Notes under the pieces: generated by a model
Seen by the model: only the letters and a program-made list of their open reading frames with translations
Databases searched by the model: none
What the model was told of the DNA's origin: nothing
Assembly: GCA_023391335.1 (NCBI GenBank)
Contig: JAEWBG010000077.1
Span: 1-64,000 of the forward strand
Direction: 5' to 3'
Origin: Pseudomonadota bacterium
GTDB taxonomy: Bacteria > Pseudomonadota > Gammaproteobacteria > Steroidobacterales > Steroidobacteraceae
DNA length: 64,000 nucleotides
Position numbers and translations under genes: made by a program
Shown: positions 52,213 through 61,224 of the stretch, piece by piece
Layout of the letters: each line of letters begins with the position of its first letter
Numbering within the stretch: the stretch's first letter is position 1

Positions 52213-54651
52213 CTAGAAAGCCTGTCCAATCGAGAATTGGAACCCTTCAGTCTCGTCCCCGTATTCAGTTGCCGTGTCCTTGTTCTTGTTAAGCGGGACG
52301 GCGTAACTGAAACGGAAAATACCCAGCGGAGCAAGCCATTGAACCGCAACGCCTGCCGAACGCTTGAGCTCATCATAACTGAAGCTGTAGTCCTGCGGGG
52401 TGACGCGGTCGGGGCCCGTGAACGGAATCTTCTGATCCGAGAAGATGTTGCCAATATCGTAAAACAGGCTGAAGCGAGCACTATTGCGCCATTTGTCAGG
52501 GATGGGCAGCAGCAGCTCTGTCTGCGCCACTGTTTTGATGTTGCCGCCGTAAGGCCTGCCGTAATTGTCTTTCGGCCCCAACCGGCTCTCCCGATAGCCG
52601 CGCACTGAGTCAGGGCCGCCGCCGAAATAATTACGGTACGGCGGAATGGCCGTCGTGTCGCCCAGCGCCTTGCCATAACCCAGCTCAACATTGAACATGA
52701 GCGTGAATTGACGCCAGACCGGTAGGAACTTCAAGAATTCAAAGTTGGCGTTCCAGTATTCGACATCGCTACCGGGTAGCGTGTACGAAACGTTGAAGCG
52801 CGAACGCATGCCGCGGTCTGCAAACAAGGCGCGATTGCGAGAGTCGAATCGCCAGCCGGCCAGCAGTTCATACGTGGCGAACTTGGACGTATAGCTCGTA
52901 TCGTTACAAACGCCGACCGAGTAGTAATCGATACAGTGGCTCGTCACTTCGCCATTGTTCAATACCCAGTTGATGCTCTCTCGTGAGCCGCTCTGCAGGG
53001 AGGAAGTCAGCTCCGCTCTCTGCGTCGACAACCCCAAGCCGAAGTACTGATACTCGGTGATCGGGAAATCGTAGTTCAACGAGGCTGAAATCGTGGTCGT
53101 ATCGAACGTAGAGGAAGCCGATGTATAGCTCTTGTACGAGCGATACCCAATGGCAACGGTTCGCTGCACGCCGTCGGTCGTGGTGTATGGATCGGTGTGC
53201 GAAAACGCAAACTGCTTCGAGTAGCGGCCGGTGTTTAGATCCAACGCCACACGCTGACCGGTGCCCATGAAGTTGGAGTGAACGAAGTTGCCGTTCAGGA
53301 TGATCGACTGAGATTCCGAATAACCTATGCCCCCGCCGAATTGACCGGGCAGACCTTCCTTGATCTTGTAGTCGACATCCACCAGGTCGTTCGTGTTCGG
53401 GACTGGCGTCGTCTCCACGTCGACCTTCTCGATGAACGGTAAACGTTGAATGCGCTCCTTAGAGCGATCTACCAAATTGTTCGACAGGTAAGCCCCCTCG
53501 AACTGACGCATTTCGCGGCGAAACACCTCGTCGTTCACGCCGGTCGTGCCGTTGAAATTCACGCGTCGCACGTACACGCGATTCTTCGGATCCACGACGA
53601 AGGTGAGCGAGATCTCTTTCTTCGCTGCATCGGATTGCGGTACTGCATCTACAGTCGCGAATGCGTAGCCATCCAAGCCGAGACGTAATTTCATTGCGTC
53701 GGTTGTCGTGGTGATGTCCTTGCGGGAGTACACCTGACCGGGCTTCACTTGCAGCAACCCTTCGAGTTGTTCTTTCGGAACCACCATGTCTCCGGTGATC
53801 TTCACGTCGGAGATCTTGTAGACCTCTCCCTCATCTACGTTGATCGTGACGAAGATGTCGTCCTTCTCTGGTGCAATCGCAACTTGCGTCGAGGTGACAT
53901 TGAAGTCCGCGTAACCGCGGTCCATGTAATACGACCTAAGCTTTTCCAGATCGCCTGACAGTGCCTCTCGCGAGTAGCGATCGTCCTGCTTGTACCAGGA
54001 CAACCAATTCGGCGTCTTTAACTCGAACTGTTTGCGCAGCTGCTCATCCGAAAAGGTCTTGTTGCCCGTCAAGTTCACCTGCCAAATCTTGGCGCGCTTG
54101 CCTTCCTTGATGTCGATGGTCACCTTGACCTTGTTGCCCGGCACTTCATCGACTTTGGCATCGACATTGACCGCATATTTGCCGCGAGCGAAATATTGGT
54201 CGGTCAAATACTGTTTGACTTCATCCAGAGTGGACTGATTGAAAGTCTTGCCCGTTGCCAAGCCAACAGTGCGTAGCGACTTCTGCAAGTCCTCGGTCTT
54301 GATGTCTTTGTTGCCCTTGATCTCGAAACTTTCGATCGAGGGACGTTCGAGCACGGCCACGATGAGCGTGCCGCCGTCGCGGCGAAATTCGACATCGCGA
54401 AAGAACCCAGTCGCATAGATCGCTTTGAGCGCCTCGGAAATGCGGCGCTGATCCAACTGATCGCCGATATTGATCGGCAGATAGTTGAAGACCGTGCCCT
54501 CGGAGATCCGCTGCAGGCCTTCGATGCGTATATCGCCCACAGTAAACGTCTCGCCCGGTGCAACTTGCGCTTGAGCCGGCGATTCGACAGCGCACAGGGC
54601 GCTTGCCGCGGCGACCATCAACGTCGCGTGAATGATGGACTTAAGACGCAT
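52213..54651 (-). CDS. bamA: Outer membrane protein assembly factor BamA
   Basis: BamA inserts beta-barrel proteins into the outer membrane. The 812-residue protein has a signal peptide (about 1-28, ESPAQAQ). Five POTRA domains follow, starting FTVGDIRIEGLQRISEGTVF. The 16-strand barrel begins around residue 430 (PGQFGGGIGYSES), contains the VRGYRESRLGP motif (the conserved VRGF/Y loop) and ends in the aromatic-terminal strand FQFSIGQAF. It follows rseP by 2 nt. Confidence 0.98.
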   Translation of the reverse strand: MRLKSIIHATLMVAAASALCAVESPAQAQVAPGETFTVGDIRIEGLQRISEGTVFNYLPINIGDQLDQRRISEALKAIYATGFFRDVEFRRDGGTLIVAVLERPSIESFEIKGNKDIKTEDLQKSLRTVGLATGKTFNQSTLDEVKQYLTDQYFARGKYAVNVDAKVDEVPGNKVKVTIDIKEGKRAKIWQVNLTGNKTFSDEQLRKQFELKTPNWLSWYKQDDRYSREALSGDLEKLRSYYMDRGYADFNVTSTQVAIAPEKDDIFVTINVDEGEVYKISDVKITGDMVVPKEQLEGLLQVKPGQVYSRKDITTTTDAMKLRLGLDGYAFATVDAVPQSDAAKKEISLTFVVDPKNRVYVRRVNFNGTTGVNDEVFRREMRQFEGAYLSNNLVDRSKERIQRLPFIEKVDVETTPVPNTNDLVDVDYKIKEGLPGQFGGGIGYSESQSIILNGNFVHSNFMGTGQRVALDLNTGRYSKQFAFSHTDPYTTTDGVQRTVAIGYRSYKSYTSASSTFDTTTISASLNYDFPITEYQYFGLGLSTQRAELTSSLQSGSRESINWVLNNGEVTSHCIDYYSVGVCNDTSYTSKFATYELLAGWRFDSRNRALFADRGMRSRFNVSYTLPGSDVEYWNANFEFLKFLPVWRQFTLMFNVELGYGKALGDTTAIPPYRNYFGGGPDSVRGYRESRLGPKDNYGRPYGGNIKTVAQTELLLPIPDKWRNSARFSLFYDIGNIFSDQKIPFTGPDRVTPQDYSFSYDELKRSAGVAVQWLAPLGIFRFSYAVPLNKNKDTATEYGDETEGFQFSIGQAF

Positions 54652-54653
54652 GT

Positions 54654-56051
54654 TTAATTTAGATGCCGTGCAATGTCGTTATAGAACGCGAGCGTCATCA
54701 TCAAAATCAGCATCGCGATTCCGATCTGCTGACCCAACAACAATGCACGCTCTGAGACCGGCTTGCCCTTCACCAGTTCCGCCAATTGATAGACCACCTG
54801 ACCGCCGTCCAGAATCGGAATCGGCAACAGATTCAGAATCCCCAAGCTGATGCTGATGAGCGCCAGCGTAATCAGCGACGGCCGCCAGCCAATGCGGACT
54901 GCCTCGCCCGCGGTCTCGGCAATGCCGATCGCGCCCGAAATCGCCTTCAGCGATACATCCCCGGTGATCAGGCGACCGATGATGCGCAACGTGAATGCTG
55001 ACTTCTCGTAAGTCTCCTTCGTTGCTGCGCCCAACGCGGGCAGAACGCCAAATTTCTGCACCGTGACCATGTCGTTCGCGCTGCGTCCGCCTGGGATCGG
55101 CATCCCCGAGGAGCCGACGCCGATCCGGCCGATTTTGCGTCCAGCCTCGTTCACCTCGCCAACGCTGACCTGCAAGTTGATCCGCTGATCATTGCGTTTG
55201 ACCTGCAGGTCGACCGTGCGATTTGCGCTCGGCTCGATCAATCGCACTAAATCGGCGAATTCGCGAACCGGCTGGCCATCGACGCTGACGATTTCATCTC
55301 CAACTTTCAGCCCCGCTCGATCCGCCGGCCCATCGGGCGTGATGAGCCCCACGATCGGTGCGGCTTTCGGCTGCCAGTAATCGAAACCCAAACCGCGATA
55401 CAGGGCACCTGGCTGAGTCAGCTCGCGGCTCCGGTGGCCGGTATCCAACTCAACCGTCCGCTCACCCCCGTCCGGCGCGCGCACGCGCATGTTAATCGTG
55501 CCGTCGTCGACTAAGTCTTCAAGAATTCGCAATGTTGCGGCCTCAACCGTCGAGACGTTAGTACCCGCGACCGCGATGATCTGATCATCGGTGCGAAGCC
55601 CGGCCTGCGCCGCGATCGAATTCGGGGCGACGTTGCCCACGACCGCCTTGAGGCCCGGCACGCCGGCAATGAACAGCACCCAATACAGAAGCACCGCGAA
55701 AATCAAATTGAATGCCGGTCCAGCGAGCAGCACAGCGATCCGTTTCCACACCGGCTGGCGATTGAACGCGTATGGCGCATCGACGGGATCTACGTTGCCC
55801 TCACGCTCATCGAGAAGCTTCACGTAGCCGCCCAGGGGAATCGCAGCGATAACGTACTCGACCTGGTCCTTAGAGCTGGTGCGCTTCCACAGCGCGCGGC
55901 CGAAGCCGATCGAGAATCGCAGCACTCGAATGCCCAGCTTGCGAGCGACCCAGAAATGGCCGAACTCGTGGACCGCAACCAGAATACCGATCGCGACGAT
56001 GAACGCCGGAATGGAGGTGAGGAAATCAGCTGGAGTATCGAACCCGTTCAT
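54654..56051 (-). CDS. rseP: Site-2 protease RseP
   Basis: RseP is the intramembrane zinc metalloprotease that makes the second cut in RseA and also clears remnant signal peptides. The 465-residue protein has the active-site HEFGH at 28-32. Two PDZ domains occupy the middle (ALYRGLGFDYWQPKAAPIVG; GPADRAGLKVGDEIVSVDGQ), and the second metal-binding motif is in LPIPILDGGQVV. The ATG at 56051 overlaps the dxr stop by 4 nt. Its substrate RseA is encoded at 6.6-7.2 kb. Confidence 0.97.
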   Translation of the reverse strand: MNGFDTPADFLTSIPAFIVAIGILVAVHEFGHFWVARKLGIRVLRFSIGFGRALWKRTSSKDQVEYVIAAIPLGGYVKLLDEREGNVDPVDAPYAFNRQPVWKRIAVLLAGPAFNLIFAVLLYWVLFIAGVPGLKAVVGNVAPNSIAAQAGLRTDDQIIAVAGTNVSTVEAATLRILEDLVDDGTINMRVRAPDGGERTVELDTGHRSRELTQPGALYRGLGFDYWQPKAAPIVGLITPDGPADRAGLKVGDEIVSVDGQPVREFADLVRLIEPSANRTVDLQVKRNDQRINLQVSVGEVNEAGRKIGRIGVGSSGMPIPGGRSANDMVTVQKFGVLPALGAATKETYEKSAFTLRIIGRLITGDVSLKAISGAIGIAETAGEAVRIGWRPSLITLALISISLGILNLLPIPILDGGQVVYQLAELVKGKPVSERALLLGQQIGIAMLILMMTLAFYNDIARHLN

Positions 56052-57232
56052 GCACATGCTCCTGCCGTCAGTTGGACTGCGGCTCGGGCCTTTTCGCGCG
56101 CCCATTCGTCGGCTTCAAACACATCGTCGAGCGACGCGACCGCACGGTTGCGGTGCTGTGCCATGACGCAGTCGATCACGCCGGGAATATCCATGAATGC
56201 CAGGCGGCGGTTGAGGAACGCATCCACGGCGATCTCATTCGCCGCATTCAGCGCCGCGGGCGCCGTACCGCCTGCTTCTGCCGCCTCTCGCGCCAAGCGT
56301 AAGCAGGGAAAGCGACTTACATCGGGAGCTTCGAAATCCAGGCGTGCGGCGCGAATCAGGTCGAGCGATTCTACACCGGAGTGCACGCGCTCCGGCCAGC
56401 CAAGGGCATGCGCGATCGGCGTGCGCATGTCGGGATTTCCAAGCTGCGCGAGCATCGAGCCGTCGAGGTATTCGACGAATGAATGCACCAGGCTTTGCGG
56501 GTGGATCACGACTTCGATCTGGCCTGGCGGCAAATCGAACAATATGCAAGCTTCGATCAGCTCCAGCCCCTTGTTCATCAGCGTCGCGGAATCGACAGAA
56601 ATTTTGCGGCCCATCACCCAACGCGGGTGAGCGCATGCTTGCTCCGGCGTCACCGCCTTGAGTGTGTGCGCAGCCAGCCGCAAAAAGGGGCCACCCGACG
56701 CGGTCAGCAGCACTCGCTTCACGCCGCGCGTGGATGTGCCACCCATACATTGAAATATCGCGTTGTGCTCGCTGTCGACAGGCACGAGTGTCGCCCCTCC
56801 TTCACGCACGGTCTGCATGAATAAAGGCCCCGACATCACCAACGCTTCTTTGTTCGCCAACAAAATCCGCTTGCCGGCACGTGCCGCCGCTAATGTGGAG
56901 CGCAGCCCCGCCGCACCGACGATAGCGGCCATAATGGCATCCACGTCGGCATGCGATGCGACTTGCTCTAACGCGTGCGCGCCCGCGAGCACTTCGGTTT
57001 GGATACCCTCGTCACGCAGTTGAATGCTCAGCGTGCTCGCCGACTCTGGATCGACCACAACCGCAAACCGCGGCGTGTACTCGAGACACTGTTGCTTGAG
57101 CCTTTCGATATTGCGATGTGCCGCGACCGCGAATACTTCGAAGCGATCGGGGTGTCGAGATAGAACATCCAGGGTGTTTAGGCCAATGCTGCCGGTTGAC
57201 CCCAGGACAGCGATGCGCATGCGCCCACTCAT
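56048..57232 (-). CDS. dxr: 1-deoxy-D-xylulose 5-phosphate reductoisomerase
   Basis: Dxr makes MEP, the first committed isoprenoid intermediate, using NADPH. The 394-residue protein has the nucleotide loop AVLGSTGSIGLNTLDVLSRH, LLANKEALVMSG, and the metal-site VDSEHNAIFQCM. ASGGPFL and MGRKISVDSATLMNKGLE are also present. It is flanked by cdsA and rseP, each overlapping by 4 nt. IspD and IspF, the later enzymes, are at 28.6-29.8 kb. Confidence 0.98.
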   Translation of the reverse strand: MSGRMRIAVLGSTGSIGLNTLDVLSRHPDRFEVFAVAAHRNIERLKQQCLEYTPRFAVVVDPESASTLSIQLRDEGIQTEVLAGAHALEQVASHADVDAIMAAIVGAAGLRSTLAAARAGKRILLANKEALVMSGPLFMQTVREGGATLVPVDSEHNAIFQCMGGTSTRGVKRVLLTASGGPFLRLAAHTLKAVTPEQACAHPRWVMGRKISVDSATLMNKGLELIEACILFDLPPGQIEVVIHPQSLVHSFVEYLDGSMLAQLGNPDMRTPIAHALGWPERVHSGVESLDLIRAARLDFEAPDVSRFPCLRLAREAAEAGGTAPAALNAANEIAVDAFLNRRLAFMDIPGVIDCVMAQHRNRAVASLDDVFEADEWAREKARAAVQLTAGACA

Positions 57233-58020
57233 CGCAGCAATCCTAGCGCCTGCAATCCGACCAGAAATACTGGCGCGGCTGCAGTAATGCTGTCGACCCG
57301 ATCGAGCACGCCGCCATGCCCTGGCAGCAACGTACCGCTATCTTTCAGCCCGGCGTGGCGCTTGAACAGACTCTCGGTCAAATCACCGACGATGGATGCG
57401 AACACCACGACTACGCACAATGCGGTGAACGCCACGAACGGCATCTTTAGCCACGCCACTCCAACGATCGCAATGATCGTTGCGCCAACGATGCCTCCGC
57501 CGACACCTTCCCATGTCTTGCCAGGACTCACTCGCGGAGCAAGTTTATTGCGACCGAAGCGCCGACCGGCAAAGTAAGCCCCAACATCAGCGGCAACGAC
57601 GAGCAGTAACAGAAACAGCATTAGTTGCGGATCATGCGAATGCAACTGCGACAGCGCCAACCACGCAGGAACGAGCACCAATAAACCCGCAATCGCAGCA
57701 CTGACGGACGTTACCGCGCCGGGCCACATCAGTACCCAGCAAAGCGCGACTAGCCACCAAATCAAAGCGGCGTAAAGAACCCAATCGAGCTCGCTCCGGG
57801 CGCCCACCCAAGATAGTGCTGCGACGCACGCGACTACTACGCCAACATAGATGCCCTTCGCTGAACTGCGCGTGAAACCCGCGAAAGCTGACCATTCCCA
57901 AGCGCCCGCCGCGACCAACAGCGCGAGCACGGCAGCCATTGCTTTAGCAGGCAGGAAGAAGATTGCGCCCAGCACGAATGGGGCAAGCAATAGCGCAGTG
58001 ATCACTCGTAGCCGTAGCAT
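57229..58020 (-). CDS. cdsA: Phosphatidate cytidylyltransferase
   Basis: CdsA converts phosphatidic acid and CTP to CDP-diacylglycerol in the inner membrane. The 263-residue protein has about eight membrane helices. The C-terminal family signature starts SLFKRHAGLKDSGTLLPGHG and continues GVLDRVDS. VSPGKTWEGVGGGIVGA is also typical. It shares one base with the uppS stop (TGATG) and overlaps dxr by 4 nt. Confidence 0.97.
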   Translation of the reverse strand: MLRLRVITALLLAPFVLGAIFFLPAKAMAAVLALLVAAGAWEWSAFAGFTRSSAKGIYVGVVVACVAALSWVGARSELDWVLYAALIWWLVALCWVLMWPGAVTSVSAAIAGLLVLVPAWLALSQLHSHDPQLMLFLLLLVVAADVGAYFAGRRFGRNKLAPRVSPGKTWEGVGGGIVGATIIAIVGVAWLKMPFVAFTALCVVVVFASIVGDLTESLFKRHAGLKDSGTLLPGHGGVLDRVDSITAAAPVFLVGLQALGLLR

Positions 58021-58766
58021 CAGCGCGCCTCGACTTGATCTGGCGTCAATCCGAAACGACGTTGGCGCCTTCCGAAGTGGTCGATTGCCGCCTGCAGTTC
58101 GCGATCACCGAAGTCCGGCCAAAGCGTGTCGCAGAAATACAGCTCCGTGTAGGCGAGGTTCCACAGTAGGAAGTTGCTGACGCGTTGCTCACCTCCGGTG
58201 CGAATCAACAGATCGGGATCGGGGAGCCCGGCGAGCACCAATTCTTGTTGGATCGCCTGCTCATCGATTTGCTCGGGCAGCAACTCACCCCTTAAGCAAC
58301 GAACCGCCAACGTGCGTGCTGCATTCGCAATATCCCAACGTCCACCGTAGGCCACTGCGATGACCAACGTCATCCGCTCATTGGCCTTGGTCAATGCCAT
58401 CGCCGATTTCATGCGCTCGCGCAATGCAGGGGAGAGCTGGTCCAGACAGCCAACGAAACGAACCCGAATCTGATTGCGATGCAACTCGTCGACCTCGTTG
58501 TCGAGGGCCTCGAGGAAGCGGTTCATGAGCATCGAAACTTCTTCCTTGGGCCGCTTCCAGTTCTCGCTGGAGAAGGCGAAGAGCGTCAGTACCTCGACAC
58601 CGCGGCGCGCGCAATTTTCGACGATTTGCTTGACGGAGCGAACGCCCATACCGTGGCCAGCGGTGCGCGGAAGCGCACGGGCTCGCGCCCAGCGTCCATT
58701 GCCATCCATGATGACTGCGATATGCCGCGGAATACCATTCGGCTGATTCTGCTCGGGCGTAGCCAT
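58020..58766 (-). CDS. uppS: Undecaprenyl diphosphate synthase
   Basis: UppS extends farnesyl diphosphate to the C55 carrier lipid used for peptidoglycan and O-antigen. The 248-residue protein has PRHIAVIMDGNGRWARARAL, with the catalytic Asp in IMDGNGRW. FAFSSENWKRP and the C-terminal DLLIRTGGEQRVSNFLLWNL followed by AYTEL are also present. It lies 105 bases downstream of frr, a gap with only the small palindrome GTCACTAGTGAC (58843-58854). Confidence 0.97.
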   Translation of the reverse strand: MATPEQNQPNGIPRHIAVIMDGNGRWARARALPRTAGHGMGVRSVKQIVENCARRGVEVLTLFAFSSENWKRPKEEVSMLMNRFLEALDNEVDELHRNQIRVRFVGCLDQLSPALRERMKSAMALTKANERMTLVIAVAYGGRWDIANAARTLAVRCLRGELLPEQIDEQAIQQELVLAGLPDPDLLIRTGGEQRVSNFLLWNLAYTELYFCDTLWPDFGDRELQAAIDHFGRRQRRFGLTPDQVEAR

Positions 58767-58871
58767 CCTTCAGCGCCGCACTCTGCGCGGTGCAACCGCA
58801 TCGGCTCGTATGTCGCTCGACGAGTTCATGCTCTTCGTTCTAGTCACTAGTGACGATCCGCCAGGCATCAC

Positions 58872-59429
58872 TTAGACCTGCATTAGCTCTTTTTCTTTTT
58901 CGTTCAAGACTTGCTCGATTTCGGCGACGTACTTATCCGTGAGCTTCTGAATTTCGTCCTGAGCGCGGCGATCTTCGTCTTGGCTCAGCAATTTCTCTTT
59001 GAGCATGTCCTTGAGCTCGTTCATCACGTCGCGACGCACATTGCGAACTGCGACGCGAGCGTTTTCAGCCTCATGACGCACGACTTTGGTGAGATCGCGG
59101 CGGCGCTCTTCAGTGAGAGCCGGCATCGGCACGCGAATTACCGTCCCGGCAGTGTTCGGCATCAATCCTAGATCCGACTTCATGATCGCCTTCTCGATCA
59201 CCTGCACCATATTTTTTTCCCAAGGTGTCACGGTGAGGGTGCGCGCATCCTCGATCGCAACGTTTCCGACCTGGTTCAATGGCACTTCGTTGCCGTAGTA
59301 CTCGACGCGAATGTGCTCCAAGAGGCTCGGATGCGCGCGGCCGGTCCGCAGGCGCTTCAATTCGTTACGCAGCGCGACGACGCACTTCTGCATGCGTTCG
59401 GTAGCGTCTTTTTTTACGTCATCCAACAT
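58872..59429 (-). CDS. frr: Ribosome recycling factor
   Basis: RRF splits post-termination ribosomes together with EF-G. The 185-residue protein shows MQKCVVALRNELKRLRTGRA, IRVEYYGNEVPLNQVGNVAI, RTLTVTPWEKNMVQVIEKAI and PALTEERRRDLTKVVRHEAE. Both the three-helix bundle and hinge domains are therefore complete. It follows pyrH by 53 nt. Confidence 0.98.
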   Translation of the reverse strand: MLDDVKKDATERMQKCVVALRNELKRLRTGRAHPSLLEHIRVEYYGNEVPLNQVGNVAIEDARTLTVTPWEKNMVQVIEKAIMKSDLGLMPNTAGTVIRVPMPALTEERRRDLTKVVRHEAENARVAVRNVRRDVMNELKDMLKEKLLSQDEDRRAQDEIQKLTDKYVAEIEQVLNEKEKELMQV

Positions 59430-59482
59430 GTTCGTTCCCCTCGCGCACTGGCGGACTCATCCCGCCGCAATTCATTCGCCGA

Positions 59483-60244
59483 TCAATCGCCGTTGGTTAC
59501 CAGCGTACCGACATCCTCGCCACGCACGATACGCAACAACTCGCCGGGCACAGTTAAATCAAAGACACGCAGCGGCAGGTTGTTATCGCGGCACATCACG
59601 ATCGCCGTCGCGTCCATGACATTGAGCCGATCCGTCAGAACTTTCTCGAACGTCAGCCGCGTATAGCGAGTCGCCTTCGGATTCTTCTTGGGATCGTCGG
59701 TGTAGATGCCATTGACCTTCGTCGCCTTCAAGAGCAAGTCCGCGTTGATTTCAATCGCTCGCAAACTCGCGGCCGTATCCGTGGTGAAAAACGGATTGCC
59801 GGTTCCTGCAGCCAGAATTGCCACCCGTCCCTTCTCGAGGTGACGAACCGCTCGGCGCCGAATGTACTCCTCGCACACTTCGTTGATTCGAATCGCCGAC
59901 ATGACGCGTGCGTATAGACCCAGTCCTTCCAATGCATCCTGAAGCGCAAGTGAGTTCATCACCGTTGCGAGCATACCCATGTGATCGCCCGTGACTCGGT
60001 CCATCCCGGCACGCGCCAGTCCTGCGCCGCGGAAAATGTTGCCTCCGCCGATCACGACCGCGACCTGCATACCCAGGCTCATCACTTCGCGGATCTCGTT
60101 GGCAACGCGCTTGAGCATCCGAGGATCGATCCCGTAGTCCTCCTCACCCATGAGCGCTTCGCCCGACAGTTTTAGAAGAATGCGACGCAGCCCCTGATGT
60201 TTCGGGAACTGTCCGGAATCGTTTGCCGAAGTGTTGTCTGCCAT
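59483..60244 (-). CDS. pyrH: Uridylate kinase
   Basis: PyrH phosphorylates UMP to UDP, allosterically controlled by GTP and UTP. The 253-residue amino-acid-kinase-fold protein has RRILLKLSGEALMGEEDYGI, VAVVIGGGNIFRGAGLARAG, TGNPFFTTDTAASLRAIEI and KVNGIYTDDPKKNPKATRYT. About 15 extra N-terminal residues precede the conserved core. It is separated from tsf by a terminator-like hairpin and a TATAAT box. Confidence 0.97.
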   Translation of the reverse strand: MADNTSANDSGQFPKHQGLRRILLKLSGEALMGEEDYGIDPRMLKRVANEIREVMSLGMQVAVVIGGGNIFRGAGLARAGMDRVTGDHMGMLATVMNSLALQDALEGLGLYARVMSAIRINEVCEEYIRRRAVRHLEKGRVAILAAGTGNPFFTTDTAASLRAIEINADLLLKATKVNGIYTDDPKKNPKATRYTRLTFEKVLTDRLNVMDATAIVMCRDNNLPLRVFDLTVPGELLRIVRGEDVGTLVTNGD

Positions 60245-60270
60245 GAAGCGCCGCCTACCAATCTTTGCCC

Positions 60271-60300
60271 ATTATAAAGAACCCCGCCGAGGCGGGGTTC
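60271..60300 (-). terminator. Rho-independent terminator after tsf, with embedded TATAAT
   Basis: On the minus strand GAACCCCGC and GCGGGGTTC form a perfect 9-bp stem (60279-60300, tight loop), followed at once by CTTTATAAT. It ends the rpsB-tsf transcript, 31 bases after the tsf stop. The bases TATAAT (60271-60276) also form a perfect -10 box, 26 bases before the pyrH start. No good -35 is found because the stem occupies that spot. Confidence 0.8.
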
Positions 60301-60330
60301 AGTTTGCAGATCATTCGATCGCGAGAGCGG

Positions 60331-61221
60331 TTAGCTTCCGCGGACCTGTTTCATCACTTCGGCTGCGAAATCCTCCTGCTTCTTCTCGATGCCCGCGCCA
60401 ACCTCATAGCGCAGAATCGAGAGCACTTCGCCGCCTGCCGTCTTCAAATATTGTTCGACGGTTTGCTTGTCGTCCTTCACGAACGGCTGCCCCAAGAGCG
60501 TAATCTCACCCAACCATTTGCGGACTTTGCCTTCGATGATCTTGTCGACGATCTCTTGGGGCTTGCCCGCGGTCTTCGGATCCGACTTCGCTTGTTCAAC
60601 GAAAATCGAGCGCTCCTTGGCAACCTCGTCTGCGGGAACCTCGGCAGCCGAGACGCGTGCAGGATTGATCGCCGCAACGTGCATCGCGATGTCCTTCGCC
60701 ACGGCCTCGTCGCCGGACTTCATCGCAACCAACGCACCGATGCGTGTGCCGTGTAGATAAGCACCGACGACCGCAGGCGCTTCCACTACGGCGAACCGGC
60801 GTACGCCGATGTTCTCACCGATCTTTGCAATCAATGCACGGCGTACTTCATCGACCGTCTGCGAACCCTCCAGCGGACTCGCTAACAGCGCCTCCAACGA
60901 ACCAGGGTTGTTCTTCAGAGCGAGCTTGGCAACGCCTGCAGCAAAACCCTGGAAGTCCTGTTCGCGAGCCACGAAGTCAGTTTCGCAGTTGACCTCGACG
61001 ACCGCAGCGCGTTTGTGATCGCCCGATCGCTCGATCACGATGACGCCTTCAGCAGCCACGCGCGTCGCCTTCTTGTCCGCCTTTGCCAGACCCGACTTGC
61101 GCATCAACTCAGCAGCGGCTTCCAAATCGCCGTTGGTTTCGACGAGTGCCTTCTTGCACTCCATCATTCCTGCGCCGGTGCGCTCGCGCAGCACCTTTAC
61201 AGCTTCAGCAGTTACAGCCAT
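60331..61221 (-). CDS. tsf: Elongation factor Ts
   Basis: EF-Ts is the nucleotide exchange factor for EF-Tu. The 296-residue protein begins with the UBA-like domain (VKVLRERTGAGMMECKKALV). The core follows, with VVEVNCETDFVAREQDFQGF, then the dimer/coiled-coil region ending GAGIEKKQEDFAAEVMKQVR. It comes 3 nt after rpsB, the usual operon, and is followed by a terminator. Confidence 0.98.
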   Translation of the reverse strand: MAVTAEAVKVLRERTGAGMMECKKALVETNGDLEAAAELMRKSGLAKADKKATRVAAEGVIVIERSGDHKRAAVVEVNCETDFVAREQDFQGFAAGVAKLALKNNPGSLEALLASPLEGSQTVDEVRRALIAKIGENIGVRRFAVVEAPAVVGAYLHGTRIGALVAMKSGDEAVAKDIAMHVAAINPARVSAAEVPADEVAKERSIFVEQAKSDPKTAGKPQEIVDKIIEGKVRKWLGEITLLGQPFVKDDKQTVEQYLKTAGGEVLSILRYEVGAGIEKKQEDFAAEVMKQVRGS

Positions 61222-61224
61222 GAA

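Noticed and set aside
52185..52691. 168-codon minus-strand frame within bamA
   Set aside because: Shadow of the bamA barrel region in another frame, with no independent start signal or family match.
58843..58854. GTCACTAGTGAC palindrome between uppS and frr
   Set aside because: Twelve bases only, no T-run and no second copy noticed. Too short to claim a function.
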